A DNA stretch of 64,000 bases from Candidatus Puniceispirillum marinum IMCC1322 (GCF_000024465.1 NC_014010.1:2689528-2753527); one strand, 5' to 3'. Positions 55,681-64,000 are shown, counted from the first letter of the stretch. Made by a program: numbers and translations. Notes: a model not told the origin generated them from the letters alone.

Positions 55681-57093
55681 ATGACCAACTCCGCTTTTAC
55701 ATTTGACCCGCAAACCATTCACACGGCTTTGGATGAACGCTTTTATCGTGTTGTGAAGCCAGCGACGTTTCCCGATCATATCATCCGTTACCGCAATCAG
55801 GATGCCGCAAGTTCAATTGGGCTTGCGGATCTGTCTGATACGGCATGGTGCGATCATTTCGGGCGGTTTGTGCCATTTGAGGGCAGTTTTCAAGCGCCTT
55901 TGGCATTGTGCTATCATGGTCATCAATTTGGTCATTATAACCCCGAGCTAGGGGATGGGCGCGGGTTTCTGTTTGCCCAGGCCCGCGCCGCCGATGGCCG
56001 CCTTCTGGATATGGGGACAAAAGGTTCTGGCACAACGCCTTTTTCGCGCTCTGCCGATGGCCGTCTGACGTTGAAAGGTGCCGTGCGTGAAATTCTGGCC
56101 ACGGAAATGCTACAGGCGCTTGGCGTCACAACGTCAAAGACCTTGTCGGTTATTGAAACTGGTGAAGCGCTGACACGTCATGACGAACCATCACCAACAC
56201 GATCGGCTGTTATGGTGCGACTGTCGCATAGCCATATTCGCATTGGCAGCTTTCAGCGGCTTTCCTTCATGGATGATGCCGATGGCATAGAAACCCTCAC
56301 ACGGCATGTCGTCCGGCATTATTATGCTGATGATCCAGCACTTGATCCGGCGGCTGATTTTGATCAACTTGTGCCATTATTTCTGGAAAAGGTCGCCACA
56401 TCCATCGCCACCACCGCAGGGCAGTGGCTGGCGGCTGGCTTTGTGCATGGCGTCTTGAATACGGATAATTTCAATATAACTGGCGAAAGTTTTGATTACG
56501 GACCATGGCGGTTTTTGCCGCATTTTGACCCCGGACTTGTCGCTGCCTATTTTGATGAGACGGGTCGCTATGCCTATGGGCGTCAGGCAGATGCGGCTTT
56601 ATGGGCGGTATGCCGCTTGGCCGATTGCTTTGTCCGGTTTGTCGCCAAGGATGTGATCGAGGATCGTCTGCGTGGCTTTTTTGCCGATATGGAAGCCAGT
56701 CTGGCGCGCCAGCTGCAATGGCGGCTTGGCGTGACCCTCGATGACCAGACCCAGGCACCGACTCTATGCCGGCATCTTTTCACCGCCGCCAAAGCCAGCA
56801 AATTGGGCTTTGACCAGATTTTTCATGATCTATATGGCGGTTCTGATCGGGTTGGTAGCTATGCTACCGATGACTGGAAGCCGGTGTTGGATACCTTGGC
56901 GGCGTCAACACCAATTCATGTTATGGCGCATCCGCATTTTGCCCGCGCCGATGCGGTATCGATGACGATTGACGAGGTCGAGGCGATCTGGGCACCCATA
57001 GCCGAGGCTGATGACTGGTCAGCATTGACGCGCAAGCTCGACGATATCAAAAGTCTGCGGGCTGCCCTTGCGGGGGCAGACACCAGCACCTGA
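55681..57093 (+). CDS. selO: SelO family pseudokinase protein AMPylase
   Basis: 470 residues, close to E. coli YdiU (478). Motifs: CYHGHQFGHYNPELGDGRG, MGTKGSGTTPFSRSADGRLTLKGAVREILATEM, HGVLNTDNFNITGESFDYGPW (metal-binding Asn/Asp), and YAYGRQADAALWAVCRLAD. The inverted-ATP pocket transfers AMP to Ser/Thr/Tyr of proteins in redox homeostasis. The eukaryotic C-terminal selenocysteine motif is absent, as usual in bacteria. Confidence 0.95.
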   Translation: MTNSAFTFDPQTIHTALDERFYRVVKPATFPDHIIRYRNQDAASSIGLADLSDTAWCDHFGRFVPFEGSFQAPLALCYHGHQFGHYNPELGDGRGFLFAQARAADGRLLDMGTKGSGTTPFSRSADGRLTLKGAVREILATEMLQALGVTTSKTLSVIETGEALTRHDEPSPTRSAVMVRLSHSHIRIGSFQRLSFMDDADGIETLTRHVVRHYYADDPALDPAADFDQLVPLFLEKVATSIATTAGQWLAAGFVHGVLNTDNFNITGESFDYGPWRFLPHFDPGLVAAYFDETGRYAYGRQADAALWAVCRLADCFVRFVAKDVIEDRLRGFFADMEASLARQLQWRLGVTLDDQTQAPTLCRHLFTAAKASKLGFDQIFHDLYGGSDRVGSYATDDWKPVLDTLAASTPIHVMAHPHFARADAVSMTIDEVEAIWAPIAEADDWSALTRKLDDIKSLRAALAGADTST

Positions 57094-57099
57094 TCAGGC

Positions 57100-57558
57100 T
57101 CAGGCCAGCGAGGCCTGCATCCCGCGATTCATCACCTCGCGCAGAATGAAGCTGCTTTCCATCCGCAGAACATGCGGCAAGGCGGATAGATATTCAGAAT
57201 GAATCCGGCCAAAATCGGCAACGTCGCGGGCGGATACGCGCAAGATATAATCATTTTCCCCGGCGATCAGAAAACAGGCCAGCACCTGCGGGATTTTGGC
57301 CACTTCGGCTTCGAATTCGGCCATCATATCGGCTGATTGTCCATGCAGGGTGATCTGCATAAGCACCAGCACATCATGCCCCAGCTTCGCGGCGTCCAGC
57401 GCCGCATGATAGCCTGCAATGACGCCTGATTTTTCCAATTGTGATACCCGCCGCAAACAGGCCGACGGCGACAGGCCCACATCGGCTGCCAGCTCGACAT
57501 TCGAAATACGTGCGTTATTTTGCAACGCGCCAAGAATCGTAAGATCAATTTTATCCAT
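57100..57558 (-). CDS. Lrp/AsnC-family transcriptional regulator
   Basis: 152 residues. N-terminal winged helix (LTILGALQNNARISNVELAADVGLSPSACLRRVSQLEKSGVI), C-terminal RAM sensing domain. Divergent from alanine dehydrogenase across 205 A+T-rich bases, so it most likely regulates ald in response to alanine (AldR-like). Confidence 0.93.
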   Translation of the reverse strand: MDKIDLTILGALQNNARISNVELAADVGLSPSACLRRVSQLEKSGVIAGYHAALDAAKLGHDVLVLMQITLHGQSADMMAEFEAEVAKIPQVLACFLIAGENDYILRVSARDVADFGRIHSEYLSALPHVLRMESSFILREVMNRGMQASLA

Positions 57559-57763
57559 GTGGCACCCAAGATCCGCATTTATGATGAACGATGAATTTAA
57601 AAACAGAACTTTGTTGCGTGTTTTCTATAAAACTACGAATTTTCTATATCACTATAATAATACACCACAATAAAAAGCAAGGAAATGCCGTAGGTTTTTG
57701 AATATTATGTCTATATAGACATTAACAAATCTTGGCACGGCCAAGGGGTATGAGGAGCTTGTC

Positions 57764-58858
57764 ATGCTTGTAGGTGTTCCAAAGGAAATAAAGACTAGGG
57801 AATTTCGCGTTGGCCTGGTGCCATCATCGGTTGCCGAGCTTGTCGGTCGCGGTCATAAGGTGCTAGTTGAAACCAATGCGGGGGCGGGTATTGGCGCGGG
57901 CGACGATGCCTATCGTGCTGTCGGAGCCGAGATCGCCGCCACTGCCGCCGACGTATTCGCCAAGGCCGAGATGATCGTCAAGGTCAAAGAGCCGCAGCCT
58001 TCCGAATGGGTACAGCTATCATCCGATCAGATTCTGTTTACCTATCTGCATCTGGCGGCTGATGCGCCACAGGCCTACGGGCTGGTTGATTCTGGCTGTA
58101 CGGCGATTGCCTATGAAACGATCACCGATGATCAGGGCGGTTTGCCGCTTCTGGCGCCGATGAGCGAGGTTGCTGGCCGTCTGGCGGTGGTCGAAGGCGC
58201 GTCCCATCTCAAAGCCAATGCGGGTGGACGCGGCATTCTGATTTCGGGCGTCCCGGGTACGGCACCTGCCGAGGTGGTTATCATTGGCGGCGGTGTTGTT
58301 GGCGTGAATGCGGCGAAGATGGCTGTTGGCCTTGGTGCCCGCGTGACCGTATTTGACCGGTCGGTGCCACGTCTGCGCTATCTGTCGGATATTTTCGGCA
58401 ATGCGATCAGCACCCGCTATTCCAGCAATGCGGTTCTGGCCGAAGCGGTCAAACAGGCTGACATGGTCATTGGCGCGGTATTGATTCCGGGTGCGAGTGC
58501 GCCCCAGCTGATCACCCGTGCCCAGCTATCTGGCATGAAGCCGGGCGCGGTGCTGGTTGATGTGGCTATCGATCAGGGTGGCTGTTTTGAAACGTCAAAG
58601 CCAACCACGCATGATGACCCGACTTATATCATTGATGATATTGTGCATTATTGTGTTGCCAATATGCCGGGTTCGGTGCCGCGCACCTCGTCCGAGGCGC
58701 TGAATAACGCGACCTTGCCGCATGTGCTGGCGCTGGCTGACAAGGGCGTTGCCGCGCTTGATGATGATCCGCATCTGATGAATGGTCTGAATGTGCGTAA
58801 TGGCGAGATTGTCTATCAGGCGGTGCTTGATGCGCTGGGGTCACGCTCGGCGGCGTAA
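57764..58858 (+). CDS. ald: Alanine dehydrogenase
   Basis: 364 residues. NAD-dependent oxidative deamination of L-alanine to pyruvate and ammonia. MLVGVPKEIKTREFRVGL, YLHLAADAPQA with catalytic His, APMSEVAGRLAV, VIIGGGVVGVNAAKMAVGLGARVTVFD (NAD fold), DIVHYCVANMPGSVPRTSSEALNNATLPH. GAGGAG lies before the start. Regulated by the divergent Lrp protein. Confidence 0.97.
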   Translation: MLVGVPKEIKTREFRVGLVPSSVAELVGRGHKVLVETNAGAGIGAGDDAYRAVGAEIAATAADVFAKAEMIVKVKEPQPSEWVQLSSDQILFTYLHLAADAPQAYGLVDSGCTAIAYETITDDQGGLPLLAPMSEVAGRLAVVEGASHLKANAGGRGILISGVPGTAPAEVVIIGGGVVGVNAAKMAVGLGARVTVFDRSVPRLRYLSDIFGNAISTRYSSNAVLAEAVKQADMVIGAVLIPGASAPQLITRAQLSGMKPGAVLVDVAIDQGGCFETSKPTTHDDPTYIIDDIVHYCVANMPGSVPRTSSEALNNATLPHVLALADKGVAALDDDPHLMNGLNVRNGEIVYQAVLDALGSRSAA

Positions 58859-58959
58859 GCTGGATTGGCGGATAGGCGCGGCGCAGTTGAATTAGGCACG
58901 GCTGGTTTGGGTGCGGCTGAGCGATGGCGAGTTGAAATATTATGATTCCTCCTGGAAAT

Positions 58960-58991
58960 GGGGACGGCTTAGCGGCTGTCCCCCTTTTTTT
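58960..58991 (+). terminator. Rho-independent terminator after ald
   Basis: GGGGACGGC (58960-58968), loop, GCTGTCCCC (58975-58983), then TTTTTTT from 58985. One G-U pair. Confidence 0.85.
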
Positions 58992-59101
58992 GGCCAGAAC
59001 CCCGAAAAAGGGGTTGACCCGCACGCCGCATTAGAAGATAACCGCCCTGTTCTGGTGATGCACCGGACATCCCAAAGGTCTCGCCTGACATGGGCGAATG
59101 T

Positions 59102-59177
59102 GGGGCCATAGCTCAGCTGGGAGAGCGCGTGCTTTGCAAGCATGAGGTCGTCGGTTCGATCCCGTCTGGCTCCACCA
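59102..59177 (+). tRNA. tRNA-Ala (anticodon TGC)
   Basis: Acceptor GGGGCCA/TGGCTCC (59102-59108 with 59167-59173), D arm GCTC/GAGC, anticodon stem CGTGC/GCATG around loop TTTGCAA (anticodon TGC), T arm with GGTTCGATCC, discriminator A and encoded CCA ending at 59177. It lies directly beside the CRISPR locus. Confidence 0.97.
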
Positions 59178-59304
59178 CCCCTTTTTCGTTACATAGCTTG
59201 AATTAGCGGCGTTTTTGGCAGGGGATTTTGACGCCTGAAAATCAGGGTGTTTCCACTTTTGCAATTTTTGCGCTTAGATATGGGCATCTATAAACCCACA
59301 AAGC

Positions 59305-59390
59305 AAAAGAGCCGCCCGGAGGCAGCTCTTAGATTTGTGCAGGAAACCCACTTGTTAACCATAGGCTCCTCAATCACCAGAGTGTTATTG
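59305..59390 (-). ncRNA. tracrRNA of the type II-C CRISPR system
   Basis: The plus strand at 59362-59388 (taggctcctcaatcaccaga followed by gtgttat) matches the crRNA-sense CRISPR repeat with one inserted base and one substitution. The minus-strand transcript is therefore its anti-repeat, with a one-base bulge. Transcription runs from about 59390 downward. It ends in a strong hairpin, AAGAGCTGCC-tcc-GGGCGGCTCTT on the minus strand (59305-59330 on plus), followed by TTTT. A smaller nexus-like stem lies between. Divergent from cas9. Boundaries are estimates. Confidence 0.9.
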
Positions 59391-59392
59391 CA

Positions 59393-59425
59393 ATCAATTA
59401 TTAATGGCCGCCATTAATAATTGAT
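59393..59425. promoter_or_regulatory. 33-bp inverted repeat between tracrRNA and cas9
   Basis: Sixteen-base arms (59393-59408 and 59410-59425) pair perfectly around one central C; each arm reads atcaattattaatggc outside-in. It is 3 bases from the start of the anti-repeat and 39 bases before the cas9 ATG. Each arm contains AATAAT in the direction of its own gene (59416-59421 plus; 59397-59402 minus), which can serve as -10 elements for divergent transcription. It may be an operator for a dimeric regulator, or simply a symmetric promoter pair. Confidence 0.8.
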
Positions 59426-59464
59426 GTCAACGATATTCAATCATATGTCGCATGGTGATGACTG

Positions 59465-62400
59465 ATGAGACGTTTAGGCCTTGATTTAGGAACAAATTCA
59501 ATCGGCTGGTGCTTGCTTGATCTTGGTGATGATGGCGAGCCTGTATCTATCTTCAGAACAGGCGCCCGCATATTCAGCGATGGCCGAGACCCCAAAAGTC
59601 TGGGGTCATTAAAAGCCACAAGACGCGAAGCGCGTTTGACGCGGCGCAGACGTGACCGTTTTATCCAGCGCCAGAAAAATCTGATCAACGCGCTGGTAAA
59701 ATACGGCTTAATGCCTGCCGATGAAATCCAGCGTCAGGCTCTTGCATATAAAGACCCATATCCCATTCGCAAGAAAGCCCTTGATGAAGCTATTGATCCG
59801 TATGAAATGGGACGGGCTATTTTTCACATAAATCAGCGCCGCGGCTTTAAAAGCAACCGCAAATCGGCTGACAATGAGGCTGGCGTCGTTAAGCAATCGA
59901 TTGCTGATCTAGAAATGAAACTGGGCGAGGCAGGTGCGCGCACAATTGGTGAATTTCTGGCCGACCGGCAAGCAACTAATGATACGGTTCGGGCGCGGCG
60001 TTTGAGTGGCACCAATGCGCTTTATGAGTTTTATCCTGACAGATATATGCTGGAACAGGAATTTGACACATTGTGGGCAAAACAGGCGGCATTTAACCCC
60101 AGCCTTTATATTGAAGCGGCCAGAGAACGGCTAAAGGAGATTGTGTTTTTCCAGCGTAAACTTAAACCGCAAGAAGTCGGACGATGCATTTTCCTGTCAG
60201 ACGAAGACCGCATTTCCAAAGCCCTGCCATCATTCCAGCGTTTTCGCATATATCAGGAACTGTCCAATCTGGCATGGATAGATCATGATGGCGTTGCCCA
60301 TAGAATCACCGCTTCGCTGGCACTTCGTGATCACTTATTTGATGAACTTGAGCATAAGAAAAAGCTGACCTTCAAGGCGATGCGCGCCATCCTCCGTAAA
60401 CAGGGTGTGGTGGATTATCCCGTAGGTTTCAATCTGGAATCGGATAACAGAGATCACCTTATCGGTAATCTGACAAGCTGTATCATGCGCGATGCAAAAA
60501 AGATGATAGGTAGCGCGTGGGATAGGCTTGATGAAGAAGAGCAGGATAGCTTCATCCTGATGCTACAGGATGATCAAAAGGGCGATGACGAGGTTAGATC
60601 AATACTCACCCAGCAATATGGTCTGTCAGACGATGTTGCCGAAGACTGCCTTGATGTTCGATTACCCGATGGCCACGGATCACTGTCAAAGAAAGCTATC
60701 GACCGGATTTTGCCAGTCCTTCGTGATCAGGGATTGATATATTATGATGCGGTCAAAGAAGCTGGCCTTGGTGAGGCGAATCTATATGATCCTTACGCAG
60801 CTCTTAGCGACAAACTTGATTATTATGGCAAGGCTCTGGCTGGCCATGTCATGGGCGCTTCGGGTAAATTTGAGGACAGTGACGAAAAACGTTATGGTAC
60901 GATCAGCAACCCGACAGTGCATATCGCGCTGAATCAGGTGCGGGCGGTGGTCAATGAACTTATCCGACTGCATGGTAAGCCGGATGAGGTTGTGATTGAG
61001 ATAGGCCGTGATTTGCCAATGGGCGCGGACGGCAAGCGTGAACTGGAAAGATTCCAGAAAGAGGGGCGGGCAAAAAACGAACGCGCCAGAGACGAACTCA
61101 AAAAACTTGGTCATATAGATAGTCGCGAAAGCCGGCAAAAATTTCAGCTATGGGAGCAGTTGGCAAAAGAACCAGTCGATCGTTGTTGTCCCTTCACAGG
61201 CAAAATGATGTCGATTTCGGATTTATTCAGTGACAAGGTTGAGATTGAACATTTGCTTCCATTCTCGCTCACGCTTGATGACAGCATGGCGAATAAAACA
61301 GTCTGTTTTCGGCAGGCAAATCGGGATAAGGGCAATCGTGCGCCGTTTGATGCCTTTGGAAACTCGCCAGCTGGTTATGACTGGCAGGAAATATTAGGAA
61401 GATCACAGAACCTTCCTTATGCCAAGCGGTGGCGATTCCTGCCTGATGCCATGAAACGATTTGAGGCAGATGGCGGTTTTCTTGAAAGACAGCTTAACGA
61501 CACCCGCTATATCAGCCGCTATACCACCGAATATATCTCTACCATCATCCCAAAGAATAAAATCTGGGTGGTGACAGGGCGGCTCACGTCTCTATTACGG
61601 GGTTTCTGGGGGCTCAATAGTATTCTACGTGGCCACAATACAGATGACGGCACGCCTGCCAAGAAAAGCCGAGATGATCACAGGCATCACGCCATTGACG
61701 CAATCGTTGTAGGCATGACATCGCGGGGGTTGCTCCAGAAAGTCTCAAAAGCGGCAAGGCGGTCAGAAGATCTGGATTTAACGCGCCTGTTTGAAGGCCG
61801 CATCGACCCGTGGGATGGTTTCAGGGATGAAGTGAAAAAACACATCGACGCCATCATCGTATCGCACAGGCCGCGTAAGAAATCGCAAGGCGCACTTCAT
61901 AATGATACCGCATATGGTATAGTTGAACATGCCGAAAACGGTGCCAGCACCGTGGTGCACAGGGTGCCGATTACATCTCTTGGCAAGCAAAGTGATATTG
62001 AGAAAGTCAGAGACCCGCTAATAAAGTCAGCATTGCTGAATGAAACGGCAGGGCTATCAGGAAAATCCTTTGAAAATGCTGTGCAGAAATGGTGTGCGGA
62101 TAATAGTATAAAATCTTTGCGTATCGTCGAAACTGTATCAATCATCCCCATAACAGACAAAGAGGGTGTTGCCTACAAAGGCTATAAGGGTGATGGCAAT
62201 GCCTATATGGATATTTATCAAGACCCGACAAGCAGCAAATGGAAAGGCGAAATCGTTTCGCGATTTGACGCTAATCAGAAGGGATTTATACCATCTTGGC
62301 AATCGCAATTCCCGACAGCCAGATTGATTATGCGGTTGCGTATTAATGATCTGCTGAAATTGCAGGATGGTGAGATTGAGGAGATTTATCGTGTTCAAAG

Positions 62401-62572
62401 GCTCTCAGGTTCAAAAATATTAATGGCACCGCATACTGAGGCGAATGTGGATGCACGGGATAGAGACAAAAACGATACTTTTAAACTCACATCCAAATCA
62501 CCGGGTAAATTACAATCGGCTTCGGCGCGAAAAGTCCATATCAGCCCGACCGGGCTAATCAGGGAAGGTTAG
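59465..62572 (+). CDS. cas9: Type II-C CRISPR nuclease Cas9
   Basis: 1035 residues, the compact II-C size class. RuvC-I LGLDLGTNSIGW gives Asp7; an Arg-rich bridge helix (LKATRREARLTRRRRDRF) follows at about 49-66. RuvC-II IEIGRDL has Glu512. The HNH domain VEIEHLLPFS has His596 and Asn619, with Glu595 where the canonical metal ligand is Asp. RuvC-III RDDHRHHAIDAIVVG has His742 and Asp745. The C-terminal region should hold the PAM-reading domain. All nuclease residues are present, so the enzyme is probably active in RNA-guided double-strand cleavage with the tracrRNA encoded beside it. Start at ATG 59465. Confidence 0.97.
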   Translation: MRRLGLDLGTNSIGWCLLDLGDDGEPVSIFRTGARIFSDGRDPKSLGSLKATRREARLTRRRRDRFIQRQKNLINALVKYGLMPADEIQRQALAYKDPYPIRKKALDEAIDPYEMGRAIFHINQRRGFKSNRKSADNEAGVVKQSIADLEMKLGEAGARTIGEFLADRQATNDTVRARRLSGTNALYEFYPDRYMLEQEFDTLWAKQAAFNPSLYIEAARERLKEIVFFQRKLKPQEVGRCIFLSDEDRISKALPSFQRFRIYQELSNLAWIDHDGVAHRITASLALRDHLFDELEHKKKLTFKAMRAILRKQGVVDYPVGFNLESDNRDHLIGNLTSCIMRDAKKMIGSAWDRLDEEEQDSFILMLQDDQKGDDEVRSILTQQYGLSDDVAEDCLDVRLPDGHGSLSKKAIDRILPVLRDQGLIYYDAVKEAGLGEANLYDPYAALSDKLDYYGKALAGHVMGASGKFEDSDEKRYGTISNPTVHIALNQVRAVVNELIRLHGKPDEVVIEIGRDLPMGADGKRELERFQKEGRAKNERARDELKKLGHIDSRESRQKFQLWEQLAKEPVDRCCPFTGKMMSISDLFSDKVEIEHLLPFSLTLDDSMANKTVCFRQANRDKGNRAPFDAFGNSPAGYDWQEILGRSQNLPYAKRWRFLPDAMKRFEADGGFLERQLNDTRYISRYTTEYISTIIPKNKIWVVTGRLTSLLRGFWGLNSILRGHNTDDGTPAKKSRDDHRHHAIDAIVVGMTSRGLLQKVSKAARRSEDLDLTRLFEGRIDPWDGFRDEVKKHIDAIIVSHRPRKKSQGALHNDTAYGIVEHAENGASTVVHRVPITSLGKQSDIEKVRDPLIKSALLNETAGLSGKSFENAVQKWCADNSIKSLRIVETVSIIPITDKEGVAYKGYKGDGNAYMDIYQDPTSSKWKGEIVSRFDANQKGFIPSWQSQFPTARLIMRLRINDLLKLQDGEIEEIYRVQRLSGSKILMAPHTEANVDARDRDKNDTFKLTSKSPGKLQSASARKVHISPTGLIREG

Positions 62573-62588
62573 AAAACTGCGCGGTAGA

Positions 62589-63500
62589 GTGATCGAAATT
62601 AGTGGTCAGCCGCGTCATATTAGCGTGCGCAGGGGTGCCATTATCGTTTCGGACAATGAAACGGAATTGGGGCAGATCGATCTTGATGGTGTTTTGTCCG
62701 TGATTGTTACATCGCGGGGTGCAACCGTCACAACCCCCATGATTACCGAAGCGGCGGCAAGAAATATTCCGATAATCATCTGTAATGACCGTTTTCAGCC
62801 GGTTTCGCTATCATTGCCTCTTGTTCAACATAGTGATCAGACACGACGCTTTGAAACGCAGGCACTTGCCAAAAAAGGAATAAAAAACAGAATCTGGCAA
62901 AAAATAATCAAAGGCAAAGTCAAAAATCAGGCTACTTTGCTTGTACTTTATCAATCCGCCAGTGTTGAGCGCTTAAACCGTCTTCACACACTGATTAAAT
63001 CAGGTGATCCCCAGAATATTGAGGCACAGGCCGCCCAAGTCTATTGGCCAGCCTTGTTTGGCAGAGATTTCAGACGCGACAGACACAAAGGCGATGTTAA
63101 TGCCCTTTTGAATTATGGCTATGCTATCATCAGAAGTGCTATGGTAAGCGCCGTTCTTTCCGCAGGGCTTCATCCAACCTTCGGGATGTTTCATAAGAAC
63201 AAAAATAATCCGCTTTGTCTGGTCGATGACCTTATGGAACCTTATCGTCCTCTTGTCGATCAACTCGTAAAAAGACTGGTTGAGCGCGGGCATTCAAATG
63301 TAACAACTGAGGTAAAACGGTGTCTGGCATCTATTGTAACAAGTGATCAGGCTGTTGTGGGGGCTACATCACCATTATTTCAGCATATGAGCCAGTTAAG
63401 CTACTCGCTATGGGAAAATCTTGATGGACAGAAGACAACCATGCCAATGCCGCAATTGATACCCGAACTGGAAATTGAGGCAATGGTTTCCGAATGCTGA
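62589..63500 (+). CDS. cas1: CRISPR integrase Cas1
   Basis: 303 residues, GTG start. N-terminal beta domain (ISVRRGAIIVSDNETELGQIDLDGVLSVIV), helical catalytic domain with the expected metal-binding Glu, His and Asp (QVYWPALFG, LHPTFGMFHKNKNNPLCLVDDLMEPYRPLVD). Inserts new spacers with Cas2. Starts 16 bases after cas9; its stop overlaps cas2. Confidence 0.96.
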   Translation: MIEISGQPRHISVRRGAIIVSDNETELGQIDLDGVLSVIVTSRGATVTTPMITEAAARNIPIIICNDRFQPVSLSLPLVQHSDQTRRFETQALAKKGIKNRIWQKIIKGKVKNQATLLVLYQSASVERLNRLHTLIKSGDPQNIEAQAAQVYWPALFGRDFRRDRHKGDVNALLNYGYAIIRSAMVSAVLSAGLHPTFGMFHKNKNNPLCLVDDLMEPYRPLVDQLVKRLVERGHSNVTTEVKRCLASIVTSDQAVVGATSPLFQHMSQLSYSLWENLDGQKTTMPMPQLIPELEIEAMVSEC

Positions 63501-63814
63501 GTGGGTATCGACTTTTGTGGATTATGACTCTATTCGACTTGCCGGTGGTAACCAAAGCTGAGCGTAAAAGGGCGACTGTTTTCCGTAACAAACTGCTCGA
63601 TTTGGGTTTCGAAATGGTGCAATATTCTGTTTATATGAAGCATGTAGCTGGTAAAGAACAGGCCGAAGCGATACAGGTAAAGATCAAAGACGCTGTGCCG
63701 GAATATGGAAATGTTAAACTTTTACTTATCACGGACAGGCAATTTGGAAATATCCTCCACCTTGGAAGACATTCCAAACGCCCTATTAACGCCGATCAAC
63801 TGGCACTTTTCTGA
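63494..63814 (+). CDS. cas2: CRISPR adaptation protein Cas2
   Basis: 106 residues. Ferredoxin-like fold with LLWIMTLFDLPVVTKAERKRATVFRNKLLDLGFEMVQYSVYMKHV and VKLLLITDRQFG. Partner of Cas1. ATG overlaps the cas1 stop by seven bases. No csn2 or cas4 is seen, fixing the subtype as II-C. Confidence 0.96.
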   Translation: MLSGYRLLWIMTLFDLPVVTKAERKRATVFRNKLLDLGFEMVQYSVYMKHVAGKEQAEAIQVKIKDAVPEYGNVKLLLITDRQFGNILHLGRHSKRPINADQLALF

Positions 63815-63841
63815 TATAAAACAAAAACTTGCAAAAACCTT

Positions 63842-64000
63842 AGTATAGCACTCTGGTGATTGAGAGCCTAGAGCAACGTCTTCGGTCTCGTCGAACCTTT
63901 CGTAGGAAGTATAGCACTCTGGTGATTGAGAGCCTAGAGCAACGCTATAAGTCAACACAACAAATCGATGTTGAGTATAGCACTCTGGTGATTGAGAGCC
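63842..64000 (-). CRISPR. Type II-C CRISPR array (first three repeats, continues beyond the window)
   Basis: 36-bp repeats at 63842-63877, 63908-63943 and 63974-64000 (cut by the window end), identical where visible, with two 30-bp spacers (63878-63907 and 63944-63973). In crRNA sense (minus strand) the repeat begins GTTGCTCTAGGCTC and ends GAGTGCTATACT. The internal palindromic part CTCTCAATCACCAGAG and the 5' GTTG are typical of type II repeats. It is complementary to the tracrRNA anti-repeat at 59362-59388. Each repeat 3' end is TGCTATACT, an extended -10 promoter. Spacers show no match elsewhere in the window by eye. Confidence 0.97.

Noticed and set aside
63878..63973. Spacers targeting the integrated island
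   Set aside because: Neither visible spacer shows a recognisable match to the island or any other part of the window by eye.

Overview
The window reads as a chromosomal segment of a free-living marine alphaproteobacterium. Alphaproteobacterial small families (DUF3126-like and DUF2794-like proteins), the gene neighbourhoods, the moderate base composition of the core and the 1035-residue type II-C Cas9 all fit the SAR116 clade (Candidatus Puniceispirillum-like). That assignment is from memory and gene content; no search was run.

Layout. 1-4817: the 3' end of an unknown gene, then guaB, rsmB and guaA (purine synthesis and rRNA modification). 4806-10094: an A+T-richer integrated island inserted exactly in the 3' end of guaA. 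It has a tyrosine integrase, att core repeats, arm-type sites at both ends and a set of small unknown genes. 10099-13409: small core genes (dimeric-barrel protein, cupin, DUF2306-like, a frameshifted LysE exporter, DUF3126-like, DUF2794-like). 13649-17124: a yfgM-like/bamB/der block. 17155-24720: N-formylglutamate amidohydrolase, tRNA-Val, a DMT transporter, an FAD monooxygenase, a secreted beta-propeller protein and a nitroreductase. 24960-29164: a molybdenum-cofactor operon (moaA-mobB-moeA-moaE) followed by a cysteine-free sirtuin-like protein. 29181-32348: methyltransferase, SDR and HD-domain genes, and a nitronate-monooxygenase-like gene. 32389-45892: a type IV pilus locus of MSHA/T2SS flavour (inner-membrane protein, assembly ATPase, alignment proteins, secretin, prepilin peptidase, PilT, prepilin). 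45959-48345: a STAS / GAF-PP2C / HATPase partner-switching module. 48559-51901: an MlaEFD-type lipid transport operon. 52179-58858: orphan ParA, MFS transporter, Rieske oxygenase, SelO, and a divergent Lrp/alanine dehydrogenase pair. 59102-64000: tRNA-Ala and then a complete type II-C CRISPR-Cas9 locus: tracrRNA (minus strand), cas9-cas1-cas2 (plus strand), and the start of an array that runs off the window.

How things work together. The CRISPR locus is the standout system. tracrRNA and crRNAs are both read from the minus strand, flanking the plus-strand cas operon. Every repeat ends in an extended -10 promoter element in the crRNA direction, as in Neisseria. A near-perfect 33-bp inverted repeat sits exactly between the tracrRNA and cas9 starts. 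The guaA island separates guaA from a gene that, in the reconstructed empty site, would begin 4 nt after the guaA stop codon. A recurring quirk is short tandem duplications, several of them spanning gene 3' ends (window start, rsmB, MFS gene) and others inside coding regions (mobB, the formylglutamate hydrolase, the FAD monooxygenase).
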